A DNA stretch of 39,345 nt from Microbacteriaceae bacterium (GCA_025464895.1 JAODMG010000055.1:1-39345), one strand, 5' to 3'; shown: positions 1 to 9,317, counted from the stretch's first letter. Made by a program: numbers and translations. Notes: generated from the letters alone by a model not told the origin.

Positions 1-1106
1 TCCAGCGTGGAGTTCAGCGGACCGTGGATGTACGCCCAGAGCACCTGCTTCCCCGCGGGGGCCCTGGACCCGTCGAGGATGCTCAGCTGAGTGGCGAGCA
101 CATACGGTGCGCCGGGGACACGTCCCCGCGCGACGGCATTTTCTGCATCCGCGATCTCCGCCCGCGTACCGCCGAGGTGCACGGTCGGCGCGAGTGCGAC
201 TCCGGGGTTGCTCCACGGCACCGGTCCGTCGAGCGCGAAGTCGACCTTGGCAACGCCGTTGGCGCGCCTGAACCGCAGGAGCCGACGCCGGTAACGCGGC
301 GGCAACCGGTCGCCGGCGAAGGTGGCAAGGAACTCCGGCGACGTGTCGAGCAGCGTGACGCGGGCGGGCTCGACATCGGCAGGCGAGCGCACGTCGTGAT
401 CGAGGACGATGCGCCCACCGTGTGCGCGAAAATCGTCGGCGAGTGCGTCGGCGATCGACTGGGACCCGCCGACCGGGAAACCCCAGCCCGCCGCGTGCGC
501 GTGGGCGCCGAGCAGGAGGCCGGCGCCCGCGGTCGCGAGCGACGGCATCCGCCCGCTCGAGTGGGCTGCGACACCGGTGAGCATGGCCGGAGCGACGTCC
601 CCGCGGAATCGCGCATCCCACGCGGGCGAGCCCTGCTCGAGGACCCTGCGGCCGTAATCGAAGACCGTGAGCGGATGCCGCGGGACACGGAGCATCCCGC
701 CGCCGGTGAACTCGACCACGCGTTCGATCTCGTCAACGATGGGCGAGAAGAGGCGATGCTAGGCCGGTCCGTCGCGGCCGAGTCCGTGGACAGTTCGCTC
801 GAGATCGCGGTAGGCCAGACCGGCTCTCCCGCCGTCGAGCGGATGCGCATATGACACCTCTGGAATGATGAACGGCACGCGCTCGGTCAGGCCGAATTCG
901 CGGAAGAACGGTGACGCCAGGGCCGCGGGGTGCACGGCCGAGCACACGTCATGTCGGAAGCCGGGCAGGGTCAACTCCGCGGTGCGGAGGCCCCCGCCGA
1001 CCGCGGAAGCCCGCTCGACCAGCTGGACGTCGAGCCCCGCGCGCGCGAGCGTGACGGCGGCGGCGAGTCCGTTCGGCCCGGCGCCGACGACGACGGCGTC
1101 GATCAT
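1..1106 (-). pseudogene. NAD(P)/FAD-dependent oxidoreductase (phytoene desaturase-like), interrupted by an in-frame TAG; continues past the window start
   Basis: ATG at 1106 gives [44 protein letters not shown] (Rossmann GxGxxG). TAG at 761-759, then the same frame stays open to base 1 (HRLFSPIVDEIERVVEF...VDFALDGPVPWSNPGVALAPTVHLGGT...APAGKQVLWAYIHGPLNSTL), typical of this family. Confidence 0.85.
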
Positions 1107-2542
1107 CGGTGATCCTGGGTGCGGCGAGTCACCGGACGCACGAGCATGCCGATATCCTCGCGCATCCACCAGACGTGGAGCTCGCGGCGCTGTGCCCGCG
1201 TGGCGAACCGGTAGAGGTAGACCCGCGCACGCACCCATCGCGGCGGCGATCCGTGGAACGGGTCGATCCGCAGGAGCTTGAGTGTCTTCGCATCGGCCTC
1301 CAGCAGCCGCACCAGTAGCACCTCGAACCAGCGGCTCTCCCGCGACCCGAGGGCGAGGAACCACATGAGCCAGTCCAGTCGCAGATGATAGGGAGCGAAC
1401 TGGCGCGGGATACGCCGCGGGTCGCCCGGCTTTCCCTTGAATTCGTATGGGAGCCAGACCTGGTCGTCATCCGGAGAGTCGGCAGCGGTGCCCTCGATCA
1501 CGATCTCGTACCGCTGCCTGGTCATGCTGCCGAATGCCCCGTATGCGTTCACGAGGTGCCAGCGGTTGAAGCTCGCGTTCATCAGCTGGTGCCTCGAGAG
1601 CAGGTTTCTTGCCGGCCAGTAGCTCAGGACGAGAATGAGCGCTGATGCCGCCAGCACGACGACCACGAACCAGATCGGCGTGGCGTTGTAGCCGGCCTGC
1701 GCCGGCGAGAGCGAGAACACCGTCCGCCAGACCGAGTCGGAAATCGCCGAGAACGCCAGCACGATCGTGAGCACGTTGAGCCAGGCGAAGTTGCCGGTCA
1801 ACACCAGCCAGAGCTGAGTGAGGATGACGATCGCCGCGGCCACGCTCGCGACGGGCTGCGGAACGAAGAGGAAGAACGGCACGATGAGCTGCGCGAAATG
1901 GCTGCCGAGGACCTCGAAGCGGTGGAACCACTTCGGCGCGAGATGCGCCCACCGGCTCAGCGGATTCGGCATCGGCTGGGTCTCGTGGTGGTAGTAGAGC
2001 GCCGTCAGGTTGCGCCACGACTCGTCGCCACGAATCTTGATCAGGCCGGCGCCGAACTCGAGCCGGAACACCATCCATCGAATGAGCAGGATGACGACGA
2101 GCGGTGGTGCGACCTCGTTCGAACCCAGGAAGGCGACAGTGAAGCCGGACTCGAGCAGGAGGCTCTCCCATCCGAAGCCGTAGAAGGTCTGGCCGATGTT
2201 GACGACAGACAGGTAGGCGAACCAGATCGCGAGGAAGAGCACCATGGAAACCCACGGCGGTCCGAGCTGCGGGAACCCCGCCACGATGCTTGCCGCGATC
2301 GCCGCACCAAACCCCACGACGAGCCGCAGGAGTCGGTCGGAGTAGTGCCAGCGGAACAGCGTCGGTTGCCGCCTGGCATAGGTGGTCTTGAGGAAGCGCG
2401 GCGCCGGGAGGAGTCCGTGTTCGCCGAGAAGCGCCGGGAATTGGGCGGCCGTGGAGAGGAACGCGATGAGGTAGATCGTCGCGGTACCTCGCTGCAACAC
2501 CTGTCGCGCGAGCTCGTAGTCGTCCGCCTGGAACCAGTCCAT
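1103..2542 (-). CDS. Lipase maturation factor (LMF1-like) family membrane protein
   Basis: 479 aa multi-[57 protein letters not shown] are LMF family motifs. 4-bp ATGA overlap with the downstream oxidoreductase. Confidence 0.88.
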   Translation of the reverse strand: MDWFQADDYELARQVLQRGTATIYLIAFLSTAAQFPALLGEHGLLPAPRFLKTTYARRQPTLFRWHYSDRLLRLVVGFGAAIAASIVAGFPQLGPPWVSMVLFLAIWFAYLSVVNIGQTFYGFGWESLLLESGFTVAFLGSNEVAPPLVVILLIRWMVFRLEFGAGLIKIRGDESWRNLTALYYHHETQPMPNPLSRWAHLAPKWFHRFEVLGSHFAQLIVPFFLFVPQPVASVAAAIVILTQLWLVLTGNFAWLNVLTIVLAFSAISDSVWRTVFSLSPAQAGYNATPIWFVVVVLAASALILVLSYWPARNLLSRHQLMNASFNRWHLVNAYGAFGSMTRQRYEIVIEGTAADSPDDDQVWLPYEFKGKPGDPRRIPRQFAPYHLRLDWLMWFLALGSRESRWFEVLLVRLLEADAKTLKLLRIDPFHGSPPRWVRARVYLYRFATRAQRRELHVWWMREDIGMLVRPVTRRTQDHR

Positions 2543-2588
2543 CTCAGGCCCAACGCTAGGCCGACGTCAGATGCGAGGCAATGGTCGC

Positions 2589-2604
2589 CTGGTCCATGGA
2601 CCAG
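2589..2604. repeat. Perfect 16-bp palindrome CTGGTCCATGGACCAG (possible operator)
   Basis: Direct reading; lies 47 bp upstream of the LMF start codon. Confidence 0.75.
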
Positions 2605-2626
2605 CGGCCGACAGGCTAGTCGGCCG
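2605..2626 (-). terminator. Hairpin CGGCCGAC-AGGCTA-GTCGGCCG spanning the stop codon of the 90-aa gene
   Basis: Perfect 8-bp arms, 6-nt loop containing the minus-strand stop codon; no U tract. Confidence 0.5.
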
Positions 2627-2888
2627 CGGTCACCGGCGGCGCCAGTTCCAGGTATTTCTCGTGCACGAGGGCGGTGGAGAACGGGCCGGCACCAACCGAG
2701 TCCTGCTGCGGTTCGTCGAATTCGACCCACCACATCCGTCCGCCGCCGTTTCGACCCCAGACGCTGTTCAGCGCCGAGCCTCCTGCCCGTACGATGATCG
2801 CACTCGGTTCGTTCGGCCATGGCGACGGATCCGCGGCGGATGCATCGCGCAGATGAACTTGCGCGCCGACCCCGAAGTCCGCGGTCAT
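2616..2888 (-). CDS. Conserved-looking hypothetical protein (90 aa)
   Basis: MTADFGVGAQVHLRDASAADPSPWPNEPSAIIVRAGGSALNSVWGRNGGGRMWWVEFDEPQQDSVGAGPFSTALVHEKYLELAPP; fits the local minus-strand gene series. Confidence 0.65.
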   Translation of the reverse strand: MTADFGVGAQVHLRDASAADPSPWPNEPSAIIVRAGGSALNSVWGRNGGGRMWWVEFDEPQQDSVGAGPFSTALVHEKYLELAPPVTAAD

Positions 2889-2936
2889 CGATCCAGCGTC
2901 ATCGGGCTGCCGTCATCCCGCTACCCGTCATCCTGA

Positions 2937-3113
2937 CTAGCGGTCGAGACGCTTGAGGACGTGCACCGGGATCGCGAGCGAGAGCGCAATCGCCAGGATG
3001 CCGCCGATGAACATCACACCCGGCAGGGCGATGCCGGTGCCGAACGAATAGCCCATGAGGAGAATGCCCCCGACGAACAGGGCGAATGCGACCACAAAAG
3101 CGACGATGTTCAT
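2937..3113 (-). CDS. Small two-TM membrane protein (58 aa), below the ORF-track cutoff
   Basis: MNIVAFVVAFALFVGGILLMGYSFGTGIALPGVMFIGGILAIALSLAIPVHVLKRLDR*; strongly hydrophobic, ATG to TAG. Confidence 0.72.
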   Translation of the reverse strand: MNIVAFVVAFALFVGGILLMGYSFGTGIALPGVMFIGGILAIALSLAIPVHVLKRLDR

Positions 3114-3177
3114 GCGCCAACTTTAGCAAGCCCGCAGAGCGAAATCGGCCTACTCCGTCGTCTCGTCCCGATCGACG

Positions 3178-4707
3178 TCACCGTGTGCCGCCGCCGGGAG
3201 GCAGGAGGATCCCCGTATCGAGCAATTCGCGGATGCTGGGCAGCAGCTGTCCAAGCAGCGCGGAGTCATCCGCCTCCAGCAGTTCGGCGAGCGCGGCACT
3301 GATCGCGCGCACGCTGAGTTCGCCGTCGCAGGCACCGACCAGCGCGGCGAGAGCGGTGTCTGCCGCAATCGTGCGCCCGAAACCGCCACCCTGGCGCAGC
3401 GTGATCACCGTCGGGTGCTCCTCCCCCGGCCAGTAGTGACGCTCTTCCGTCACGTCTGACGCGACGGTGAGGGTGGCCAGCGCGAGCGATTGGTCCGAGA
3501 GCCGCGCCTGCCAGTCGTGCGAGGACAGGCAGGCGGCCAGGTGGGCGCCGAGCCCAGCGGCATTGCTGCCGAGCGCACCATGCAGGCGTTCCATCCTCCT
3601 GAAGGCGGGGTCGCCCGGTGCAGGACGCCGCAACAGCAGGTACCCGAAACCGACCTTCTCCACCCCGCGGGCTTCGAAGTCGTCCAGCCAAGCCTCGTAG
3701 AGCCGGTCGAATTCCGGGGTGCCGTGACGGGTGCCGCCATCGCGGATCCATGTCTCGGCGTAGCCGGCGACATCCTGCACATCACGCTCGATGACCCAGG
3801 CGTCGAGCCCCGTGCCATCGAGCCAGCCGGCGACCCGGTCGAGTCCGTCCTCGCCGTGGCGATATTCCCAGTTGCCGAGCAACTGGGCAATGCCGCCAGT
3901 GGCCAGATGTTCGGCAGCATCCCGGATCACGCCGGCGACGAGCGCATCGCCGATCATGCCGCCGTCCCGGTATTCGTAGGCCGGAACCCCAGCGGTCCTC
4001 GGTGTGATCACGAACGGCGGATTCGACACCATCTGGGAGACGCGCTCCCCGGCGACCGGCTCGAACAGGCTCCCGTGCCGGAATTCGATCGTGGTGATTC
4101 CGTTCAGTTCTGCGTTGAAAGCGGCCAGCTCCAGGGCGCGCTCAGAGATGTCGGTGGCGATCACCCGGCCCGCGTGGCGCGAGGCGTGAAGGGCCTGGAT
4201 GCCACATCCGGTGCCGAGGTCGAGCACCGTGTCCACTGGGTTGCCGATCATCAACCCGGTCAGGGTCATCGATGCCCCGCCGACGCCGAGCACGTGGTCC
4301 TCGCGAAGTGGCTCACCGGTCGACAGCTCGCCGAGGTCCGATGCGATCCACCAGCTACCGGCACCCCGATCGTCGATGAAGCTGTACGGACGCAGGTCGA
4401 TGAGCGGCCCGACTACTCCCGCGCGTTGTTCGACGAGTCCGAGCGCGATGGCTCCGTCGACGCCGAGGACGGGAAGCGAGCGCTCGAGCTCGACGACCGG
4501 AACCGGCATCCCGAGCACGAACAGGGTCGCGAGCGTTGCCGCGGGGTCCGGGCGTGGTGCAGAACGCAGCGCCCTCAGCGCCGGAATTCTCTGGCCCCTG
4601 GACAGGGCGGCTTCCGCCTGGTCGCCCCACAGTGCGGGAAGCCGTTCGACGGTGTAGCGGGCGGTGCTGAGGTCGGACTTCAGCTTGGCGATGAGAACGG
4701 AATCCAC
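3178..4707 (-). CDS. Class I SAM-dependent methyltransferase (HemK/RlmG-like, NPPF motif)
   Basis: VLDLGTGCGIQALHASRHAGRVIATDISERALELA and MVSNPPFVITPRT. GTG at 4707 chosen over the longer ORF start at 4866. Confidence 0.85.
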   Translation of the reverse strand: MDSVLIAKLKSDLSTARYTVERLPALWGDQAEAALSRGQRIPALRALRSAPRPDPAATLATLFVLGMPVPVVELERSLPVLGVDGAIALGLVEQRAGVVGPLIDLRPYSFIDDRGAGSWWIASDLGELSTGEPLREDHVLGVGGASMTLTGLMIGNPVDTVLDLGTGCGIQALHASRHAGRVIATDISERALELAAFNAELNGITTIEFRHGSLFEPVAGERVSQMVSNPPFVITPRTAGVPAYEYRDGGMIGDALVAGVIRDAAEHLATGGIAQLLGNWEYRHGEDGLDRVAGWLDGTGLDAWVIERDVQDVAGYAETWIRDGGTRHGTPEFDRLYEAWLDDFEARGVEKVGFGYLLLRRPAPGDPAFRRMERLHGALGSNAAGLGAHLAACLSSHDWQARLSDQSLALATLTVASDVTEERHYWPGEEHPTVITLRQGGGFGRTIAADTALAALVGACDGELSVRAISAALAELLEADDSALLGQLLPSIRELLDTGILLPPGGGTR

Positions 4708-4874
4708 TCCGCTATTCAAGTACACCGTCGATGCGGCTGCCCCCGCCGACCCGTCCGGCCACGCGAATGGCGGCCCCTGAACATCGTCTCGCTCATTACG
4801 CGCGTCGCTGCGGCATCCTTCCCATCGGGGTGGGAAGATGTTTACACTGTCCACAATCGCACTCAATCCGGATC

Positions 4875-5537
4875 ATGTCTACAGCGACCGGCGAAAGGCT
4901 TCCGATGGCAATTCCCGGCGCGCGCGCGAGCTACCGTCACGGCGATCTGCGCGACGCGCTCGTTCAGGTGGGCCTGGAATTGGCGCGGGCCGGTGGGCCC
5001 GATGCCGTGGTGCTGAGGCAGGCCACCAGGGAGGCCGGCGTCTCGCCGAACGCCGCGTACCGTCATTTTGCCGATCGCAACGCGCTGTTGCAGGCGGTCT
5101 CGGATGCCGCACTCGGCCTCGCGGCGGACCGCATGGAAGCAGAGATCGCCGCCGCCCCCGTCGCTGACGACCCGGCCACGCGAGCGCGCGAGAGGCTGCG
5201 CGCCGTCGGCGCCGGCTACATCCATTTCGCCAGGGAAGAACCCGGCCTGTTCCGAACCGCGTTCTCGGTGCCGGACAACCTGCAGAACCAGGCATCGGCA
5301 ACCAAGGCCGGCCGTGGTGGCCAGACACCGTTCGAGCTGGTCGGCGCCGCGCTCGACGCGCTGGTCGCGGCCGACGTCCTCCCCCGGTCTCGACGGCAGA
5401 ATGCCGAGTTCCTGGCCTGGTCCGCCGTGCACGGACTCGGGATGCTCGTGATCGACGGACCACTACGCGGCCTAACCGACCAGATGGTGGATGACGCGAC
5501 TGCCCGCCTGCTCGACATGGTCGATCGCGGCCTCTGA
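4875..5537 (+). CDS. TetR/AcrR family transcriptional regulator
   Basis: YRHGDLRDALVQVGLELARAGGPDAVVLRQATREAGVSPNAAYRHFADRNALLQAV N-terminal HTH. Alternative start at 4905. Confidence 0.9.
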   Translation: MSTATGERLPMAIPGARASYRHGDLRDALVQVGLELARAGGPDAVVLRQATREAGVSPNAAYRHFADRNALLQAVSDAALGLAADRMEAEIAAAPVADDPATRARERLRAVGAGYIHFAREEPGLFRTAFSVPDNLQNQASATKAGRGGQTPFELVGAALDALVAADVLPRSRRQNAEFLAWSAVHGLGMLVIDGPLRGLTDQMVDDATARLLDMVDRGL

Positions 5538-5578
5538 TCTGTCGCGACGCCGAGCCGACCGGGGGCATACTCGGTGCT

Positions 5579-6019
5579 ATGAGATTCGCTGCGACAGTCA
5601 AGGGTGCCGGCACGACGGCGACCGGCATCCCGGTTCCGGAGGACGTGTTTTCGAGCCTCGGCCCCGGTCGTAGGCACGCCGTCGTCGTCACGATCGGCGA
5701 CTACAGCTACCGCAGCACCGTTGCACCATACAACGGCGAGATCATGCTGCCGCTGAGTGCGGAGCACCGCACTGCGGCCGGAGTCGTGGCAGGTGACCGG
5801 ATAGACGTCACCCTCGAGATCGACTCCAAGCCGCGGGAGGTGGATGTTCCGTCCGACCTCGCGATCGCGCTCAGCTCGACCCCCGACGCCGCTCGCGCCT
5901 TCGAGGCGCTGTCGTACAGCAACAAACGCCGGCACGTGCTCTCAATCGAAGGAGCGAAGGCCGCGGATACTCGCGCGCGGCGAATCGAGAAGACGATCGG
6001 CGAGTTGCTCGGACCCTGA
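5579..6019 (+). CDS. DUF1905/YdeI-OmpD-associated family protein
   Basis: MRFAATVKGAGTTATGIPVPEDVFSSLG...VEL-type barrel plus C-terminal ARAFEALSYSNKRRHVLSIEGAKAADTRARRIEKTIGEL. Confidence 0.8.
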   Translation: MRFAATVKGAGTTATGIPVPEDVFSSLGPGRRHAVVVTIGDYSYRSTVAPYNGEIMLPLSAEHRTAAGVVAGDRIDVTLEIDSKPREVDVPSDLAIALSSTPDAARAFEALSYSNKRRHVLSIEGAKAADTRARRIEKTIGELLGP

Positions 6020-6132
6020 TCGTTCGGGCGATCCCGACGGTCCTGAAGGGGATTCTGGGCATTCGTCAGGCGGTTATTCGATAGTCGTCGGATCCATCGC
6101 GGATGTCGGCGGTGGAGCGTAGATTTCGGCGC

Positions 6133-6501
6133 ATGGACTGGAAAATCGAACTCATTCCCGTGCCCGTGACGGACGTCGACCGGGCGAAGTCGTTCTACGT
6201 CGACCAGGTCGGTTACAACGCCGACCACGACCATCAGGTCACCCCGCAACTCAGGTTCGTGCAGCTGACCCCTCCCGGGTCGGCGTGCTCGATCGTCATC
6301 GGTGACGGCATCACCGACATGGTTCCCGGCTCCCAGAACATCCAACTCGTCGTGACGGACGCGGATGCCGCCAGAGCCCAACTCATCGCCGCCGGGGTCG
6401 ATGCGAGCGAGGTGGACAATCAACCGTGGGGTCGTTTCGTGTACTTTGCCGACCCGGACGGCAACCGCTGGTCGGTGCAGGAGATCGTCAGCGCAAGTTA
6501 G
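6133..6501 (+). CDS. VOC/glyoxalase family protein
   Basis: MDWKIELIPVPVTDVDRAKSFYVDQVGYNADHD...WGRFVYFADPDGNRWSVQE. Confidence 0.88.
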   Translation: MDWKIELIPVPVTDVDRAKSFYVDQVGYNADHDHQVTPQLRFVQLTPPGSACSIVIGDGITDMVPGSQNIQLVVTDADAARAQLIAAGVDASEVDNQPWGRFVYFADPDGNRWSVQEIVSAS

Positions 6502-6513
6502 CGACGGCACCAA

Positions 6514-7770
6514 CTAGTCCAATTCGGCGATCCTCCGGGCGAAGAAGCGTCGCTCCGGTTCGGATGGGGCCAGGGCGATGGCGTCCCGGTAACAGAGGAT
6601 CGCGTCATCCGCCCTGCCCAATCGCCGCAGCAGGTCGCCCCGCGCCGCCGCAAGAAGGTAGTAGTCGGCGAGCACCGGCTGGAGGCTGGAGACCAGCGCA
6701 AGGCCGACCTCCGGTCCATCGAGCATGGCGACGGCGATCGCCCGGCTCAGCTCGATCACCGGTGACGGATGTATCACCCGTAGTTGATCGTAGAGCTCCA
6801 CGATCTGCGCCCAGTCGGTCTCGTCGGCGGTGGCCGCCTCCGCCTGGCAGGCCGCGATTGCCGCCTGTACCTGATAGCTCCCCGGCCGGCGTCGGCGAAG
6901 GGCGCTCTCCAGGATGCTGAGGCCTTCGTCGATGGCACCGCGATCCCAGAGGCCGCGATCCTGCTCCTCGAGCGTGAGCGGAACCCCGTCCTCGCCCATC
7001 CGCGCGTCCCTCCTGGAGTCCTGCAGCAGCATGAGCGCGAGCAGCCCCGTCGCCTCCGGCTCATCCGGCATGAGCTGCACGAGCGCCCTGGTGACCCGAA
7101 TCGCTTCACTGGCGAGAGGGCGGGATGAGGCGCTGTACCCCTCGTTGAACAACAGGTACAGCACGGCGAGCACTCCCCCGAGCCGTTCGCCCAGGAGGTG
7201 CGCCGGCGGCACCCGATACGGAATGCCGGCGTTCTTGATCTTGCGCTTCGCCCGCACCAATCGCTGCGACATCGCCTGTTCCGGCAGCAGGAACCCACGA
7301 GCGATCTGGGCGGTGCTGAGCCCGGCCACGGTGCGAAGGGTCAGCGCGACGCGGGCCTCCGGCGTCAGTGCGGGATGGCAGCAGGTGAAGATCAGCCGCA
7401 GCCGATCGTCGACGATCTCGTCGTCGCGGTCGTACTCTGCTGCCCACGATTCCAGCTCGTTCATGATTCCGATTTCCCTCAGTTTCGAGGCTTCGGATGC
7501 CGCACGCCGCAGCCTATCGACCGCGCGGTTCTTCGCCGCCGTCGTCAGCCAAGCTCCCGGATTGCGCGGAACCCCGTCGCGCGCCCATCGTTGTAGCGCG
7601 AGCTCGAAGGCATCCTGCGCCGAATCCTCGGCAAGGCTCCAGTCGCCGGTGATGCGAATCAGGGTGGCGATGATCCGCCCCCAATCGGACTCGTACGCCG
7701 TAGCGACTGCGGCGGCGACCACCGCCGTTGCCGAATCGGCGTCGGCGACGGTCGGCGCGGAGCGAGCCAT
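6514..7770 (-). CDS. ECF42-type RNA polymerase sigma factor with C-terminal extension (DUF6596/TPR-like)
   Basis: MARSAPTVADAD...LIRITGDWSLAEDSAQDAFELALQRWARDGVPRNPGAWLTTAAKNRAVDRLRR; FTCCHPALTPEARVALTLRTVAGLSTAQIARGFLLPEQAMSQRLVRAKRKI; long C-terminal extension; directly follows a YCII/DGPF gene. Confidence 0.92.
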   Translation of the reverse strand: MARSAPTVADADSATAVVAAAVATAYESDWGRIIATLIRITGDWSLAEDSAQDAFELALQRWARDGVPRNPGAWLTTAAKNRAVDRLRRAASEASKLREIGIMNELESWAAEYDRDDEIVDDRLRLIFTCCHPALTPEARVALTLRTVAGLSTAQIARGFLLPEQAMSQRLVRAKRKIKNAGIPYRVPPAHLLGERLGGVLAVLYLLFNEGYSASSRPLASEAIRVTRALVQLMPDEPEATGLLALMLLQDSRRDARMGEDGVPLTLEEQDRGLWDRGAIDEGLSILESALRRRRPGSYQVQAAIAACQAEAATADETDWAQIVELYDQLRVIHPSPVIELSRAIAVAMLDGPEVGLALVSSLQPVLADYYLLAAARGDLLRRLGRADDAILCYRDAIALAPSEPERRFFARRIAELD

Positions 7771-8105
7771 CAGGCCTCGAAGGGCCAGAACGGTCTGATC
7801 TCGATCCGGCCGAAGCGGGCCATCGGATGCTTGGATGCGACCTCGATCGCCTCGTCGAGGTCGTTGCACTCGAGCACGTCGAAGCCGGCTATCCACTCCT
7901 TGGTCTCGGCGAACGGACCATCGGTCACGAGGAGCTCGTCCCCGCGCATCCGCACGGTCGTCGCGTCCTCCACCGGCCGGAGCCGATCTCCGAGCACCGA
8001 TATTCCGCGGCGGTCGTTCTCGGCCACCCACTCCTCGATGTTGTCGAGGCCGGCGTCGTATTTTTCCGCCTCCGGGTCGGTAGCGATGAAAAGCATGTAG
8101 CGCAT
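7770..8105 (-). CDS. YCII-related (DGPF) domain protein
   Basis: MRYMLFIATDPEAEKYDAG...LLVTDGPFAETKEWIAGFDVLECNDLDEAIEVASKHP; 1-nt TGATG overlap with the sigma gene. Confidence 0.93.
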   Translation of the reverse strand: MRYMLFIATDPEAEKYDAGLDNIEEWVAENDRRGISVLGDRLRPVEDATTVRMRGDELLVTDGPFAETKEWIAGFDVLECNDLDEAIEVASKHPMARFGRIEIRPFWPFEA

Positions 8106-8159
8106 TCGGTTCTCCTCGTGTTCAGACCGCAGGTGAATATTCCGACGGTATGTGAATAC

Positions 8160-8186
8160 GACGAACGGCGGAAGGCCAAACAGACA
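8160..8186 (-). promoter_or_regulatory. Putative ECF42-type promoter: TGTCTG-N17-CGTC upstream of the YCII-sigma operon
   Basis: Minus strand reads TGTCTG TTTGGCCTTCCGCCGTT CGTC GTA; same layout as at 29772-29798. Confidence 0.55.
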
Positions 8187-8219
8187 GCGCGAGCAGATTA
8201 GGCGGAAGATGCCACTGGA

Positions 8220-9251
8220 TCAGGCCAGCTGTTCTCGCACCATCGGAGCGACCTCACGGCCATAGAGCTCGATCGAGGTCATCAGTTTTTCGTGTGGCAG
8301 CGTTCCGTTGGAGTACTTCAGGTCGAAGCGGGAGAGCCCGAGGGCCGTGGCCGCGCGGACGATCTTCGCCGCGACCGTCGTCGGCGAGCCGACCATCAAC
8401 GCACCATCCGTCGCCTCGTGGTCGAAGTCTTCCCTTGTCATAGGAGGCCAGCCGCGCTCGCGCCCGATTCGATCCCGGTTGGCACGGAAGTGCGGCCAGA
8501 GCTCTGCCCTGGCCTGATCGTCGGTCGCCGCGATGTGTCCAGGCGAATGAGCGCCAACCGGCAGTTCCGGCCGGTCGAATTGGGCGAGCGCCCGCTTGTA
8601 CAGGTCGACGTACGGCGCGAAGCGCACCGGATCCCCGCCGATGATGGCGAGCATGAGCGGCAGTCCATGGCCGGCCGCACGCACGACCGACTCGGGAGAC
8701 CCCCCGACTCCGACCCAGGTGGTGATCGAACCGGATTCGGTCGGCGGATAGACGGACTGGTTGACCAGGCTGGCGCGGGTCTCTCCAGACCAGGTGACCG
8801 GTTCTTCGCGCAAGAGGTGCGTGAACAGGTCGATCTTCTCTTCGAACAGCTTCTCGTAATCGGCGAGATCAAAGCCGAATAGCGGGAACGACTCCGTGAA
8901 CGAGCCCCGCCCGAGGATGATCTCGGCGCGACCGTTGGAGAGCGCGTCAAGGGTAGAGAAACGCTCGAACACGCGGACGGGATCATCCGAGCTCAGCACT
9001 GTCACTCCGGTTCCGAGGCGGATATGGGAGGTGCGGCCCGCAATCGCGGCGAGCACGGTCTCAGGGGACGACACGGCGAAATCGTCCCGGTGGTGCTCGC
9101 CGAGTGCGATGTGGTCGATGCCGAGCTGGTCGGCGAGCACCGCCTGATCCACGATGTTGCGGATGGTTTGGGCGTGCGTCAGCAACGTGCCATCGTCGGT
9201 GGCGGTTACGTCGCCGAAGGTGTCGAGTCCGAGCGTGAGTTGTTGTGCCAT
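8220..9251 (-). CDS. LLM class flavin-dependent oxidoreductase
   Basis: MAQQLTLGLDTFGDVTA...ALGEHHRDDFAVSSPETVLAAIAGRTSHIRLGTGVTVLSSDDPVRVFERFSTLDALSNGRAEIILGRGSF. Confidence 0.92.
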   Translation of the reverse strand: MAQQLTLGLDTFGDVTATDDGTLLTHAQTIRNIVDQAVLADQLGIDHIALGEHHRDDFAVSSPETVLAAIAGRTSHIRLGTGVTVLSSDDPVRVFERFSTLDALSNGRAEIILGRGSFTESFPLFGFDLADYEKLFEEKIDLFTHLLREEPVTWSGETRASLVNQSVYPPTESGSITTWVGVGGSPESVVRAAGHGLPLMLAIIGGDPVRFAPYVDLYKRALAQFDRPELPVGAHSPGHIAATDDQARAELWPHFRANRDRIGRERGWPPMTREDFDHEATDGALMVGSPTTVAAKIVRAATALGLSRFDLKYSNGTLPHEKLMTSIELYGREVAPMVREQLA

Positions 9252-9286
9252 GGAGAATCCTTACGCGACTACTGCGGGGTCAGTTT

Positions 9287-9317
9287 CATACGTTCGTATG
9301 GTTGTGCCAACCCATAC
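9287..9317. promoter_or_regulatory. Overlapping palindromes in the 5' region of the LLM gene
   Basis: CATACG-TT-CGTATG (9287-9300), then GGTTG-TGC-CAACC-CATAC (9300-9317), 36 bp upstream of the start codon. Confidence 0.45.

Noticed and set aside
759-761. Amber codon recoding or suppression (e.g. pyrrolysine) in the oxidoreductase
   Set aside because: TAG is used as a normal stop by many genes in the window; simple nonsense mutation or error is more likely.
83-850. Minus-strand 255-aa ORF starting [13 protein letters not shown]
   Set aside because: Out of frame with the oxidoreductase; Ser/Arg-rich shadow translation.
3490-5016. Long plus-strand ORF (508 aa) opposite the methyltransferase gene
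   Set aside because: Shadow ORF typical of GC-rich DNA; low-complexity Arg/Pro/Gly-rich translation, while the minus frame has clear methyltransferase motifs.
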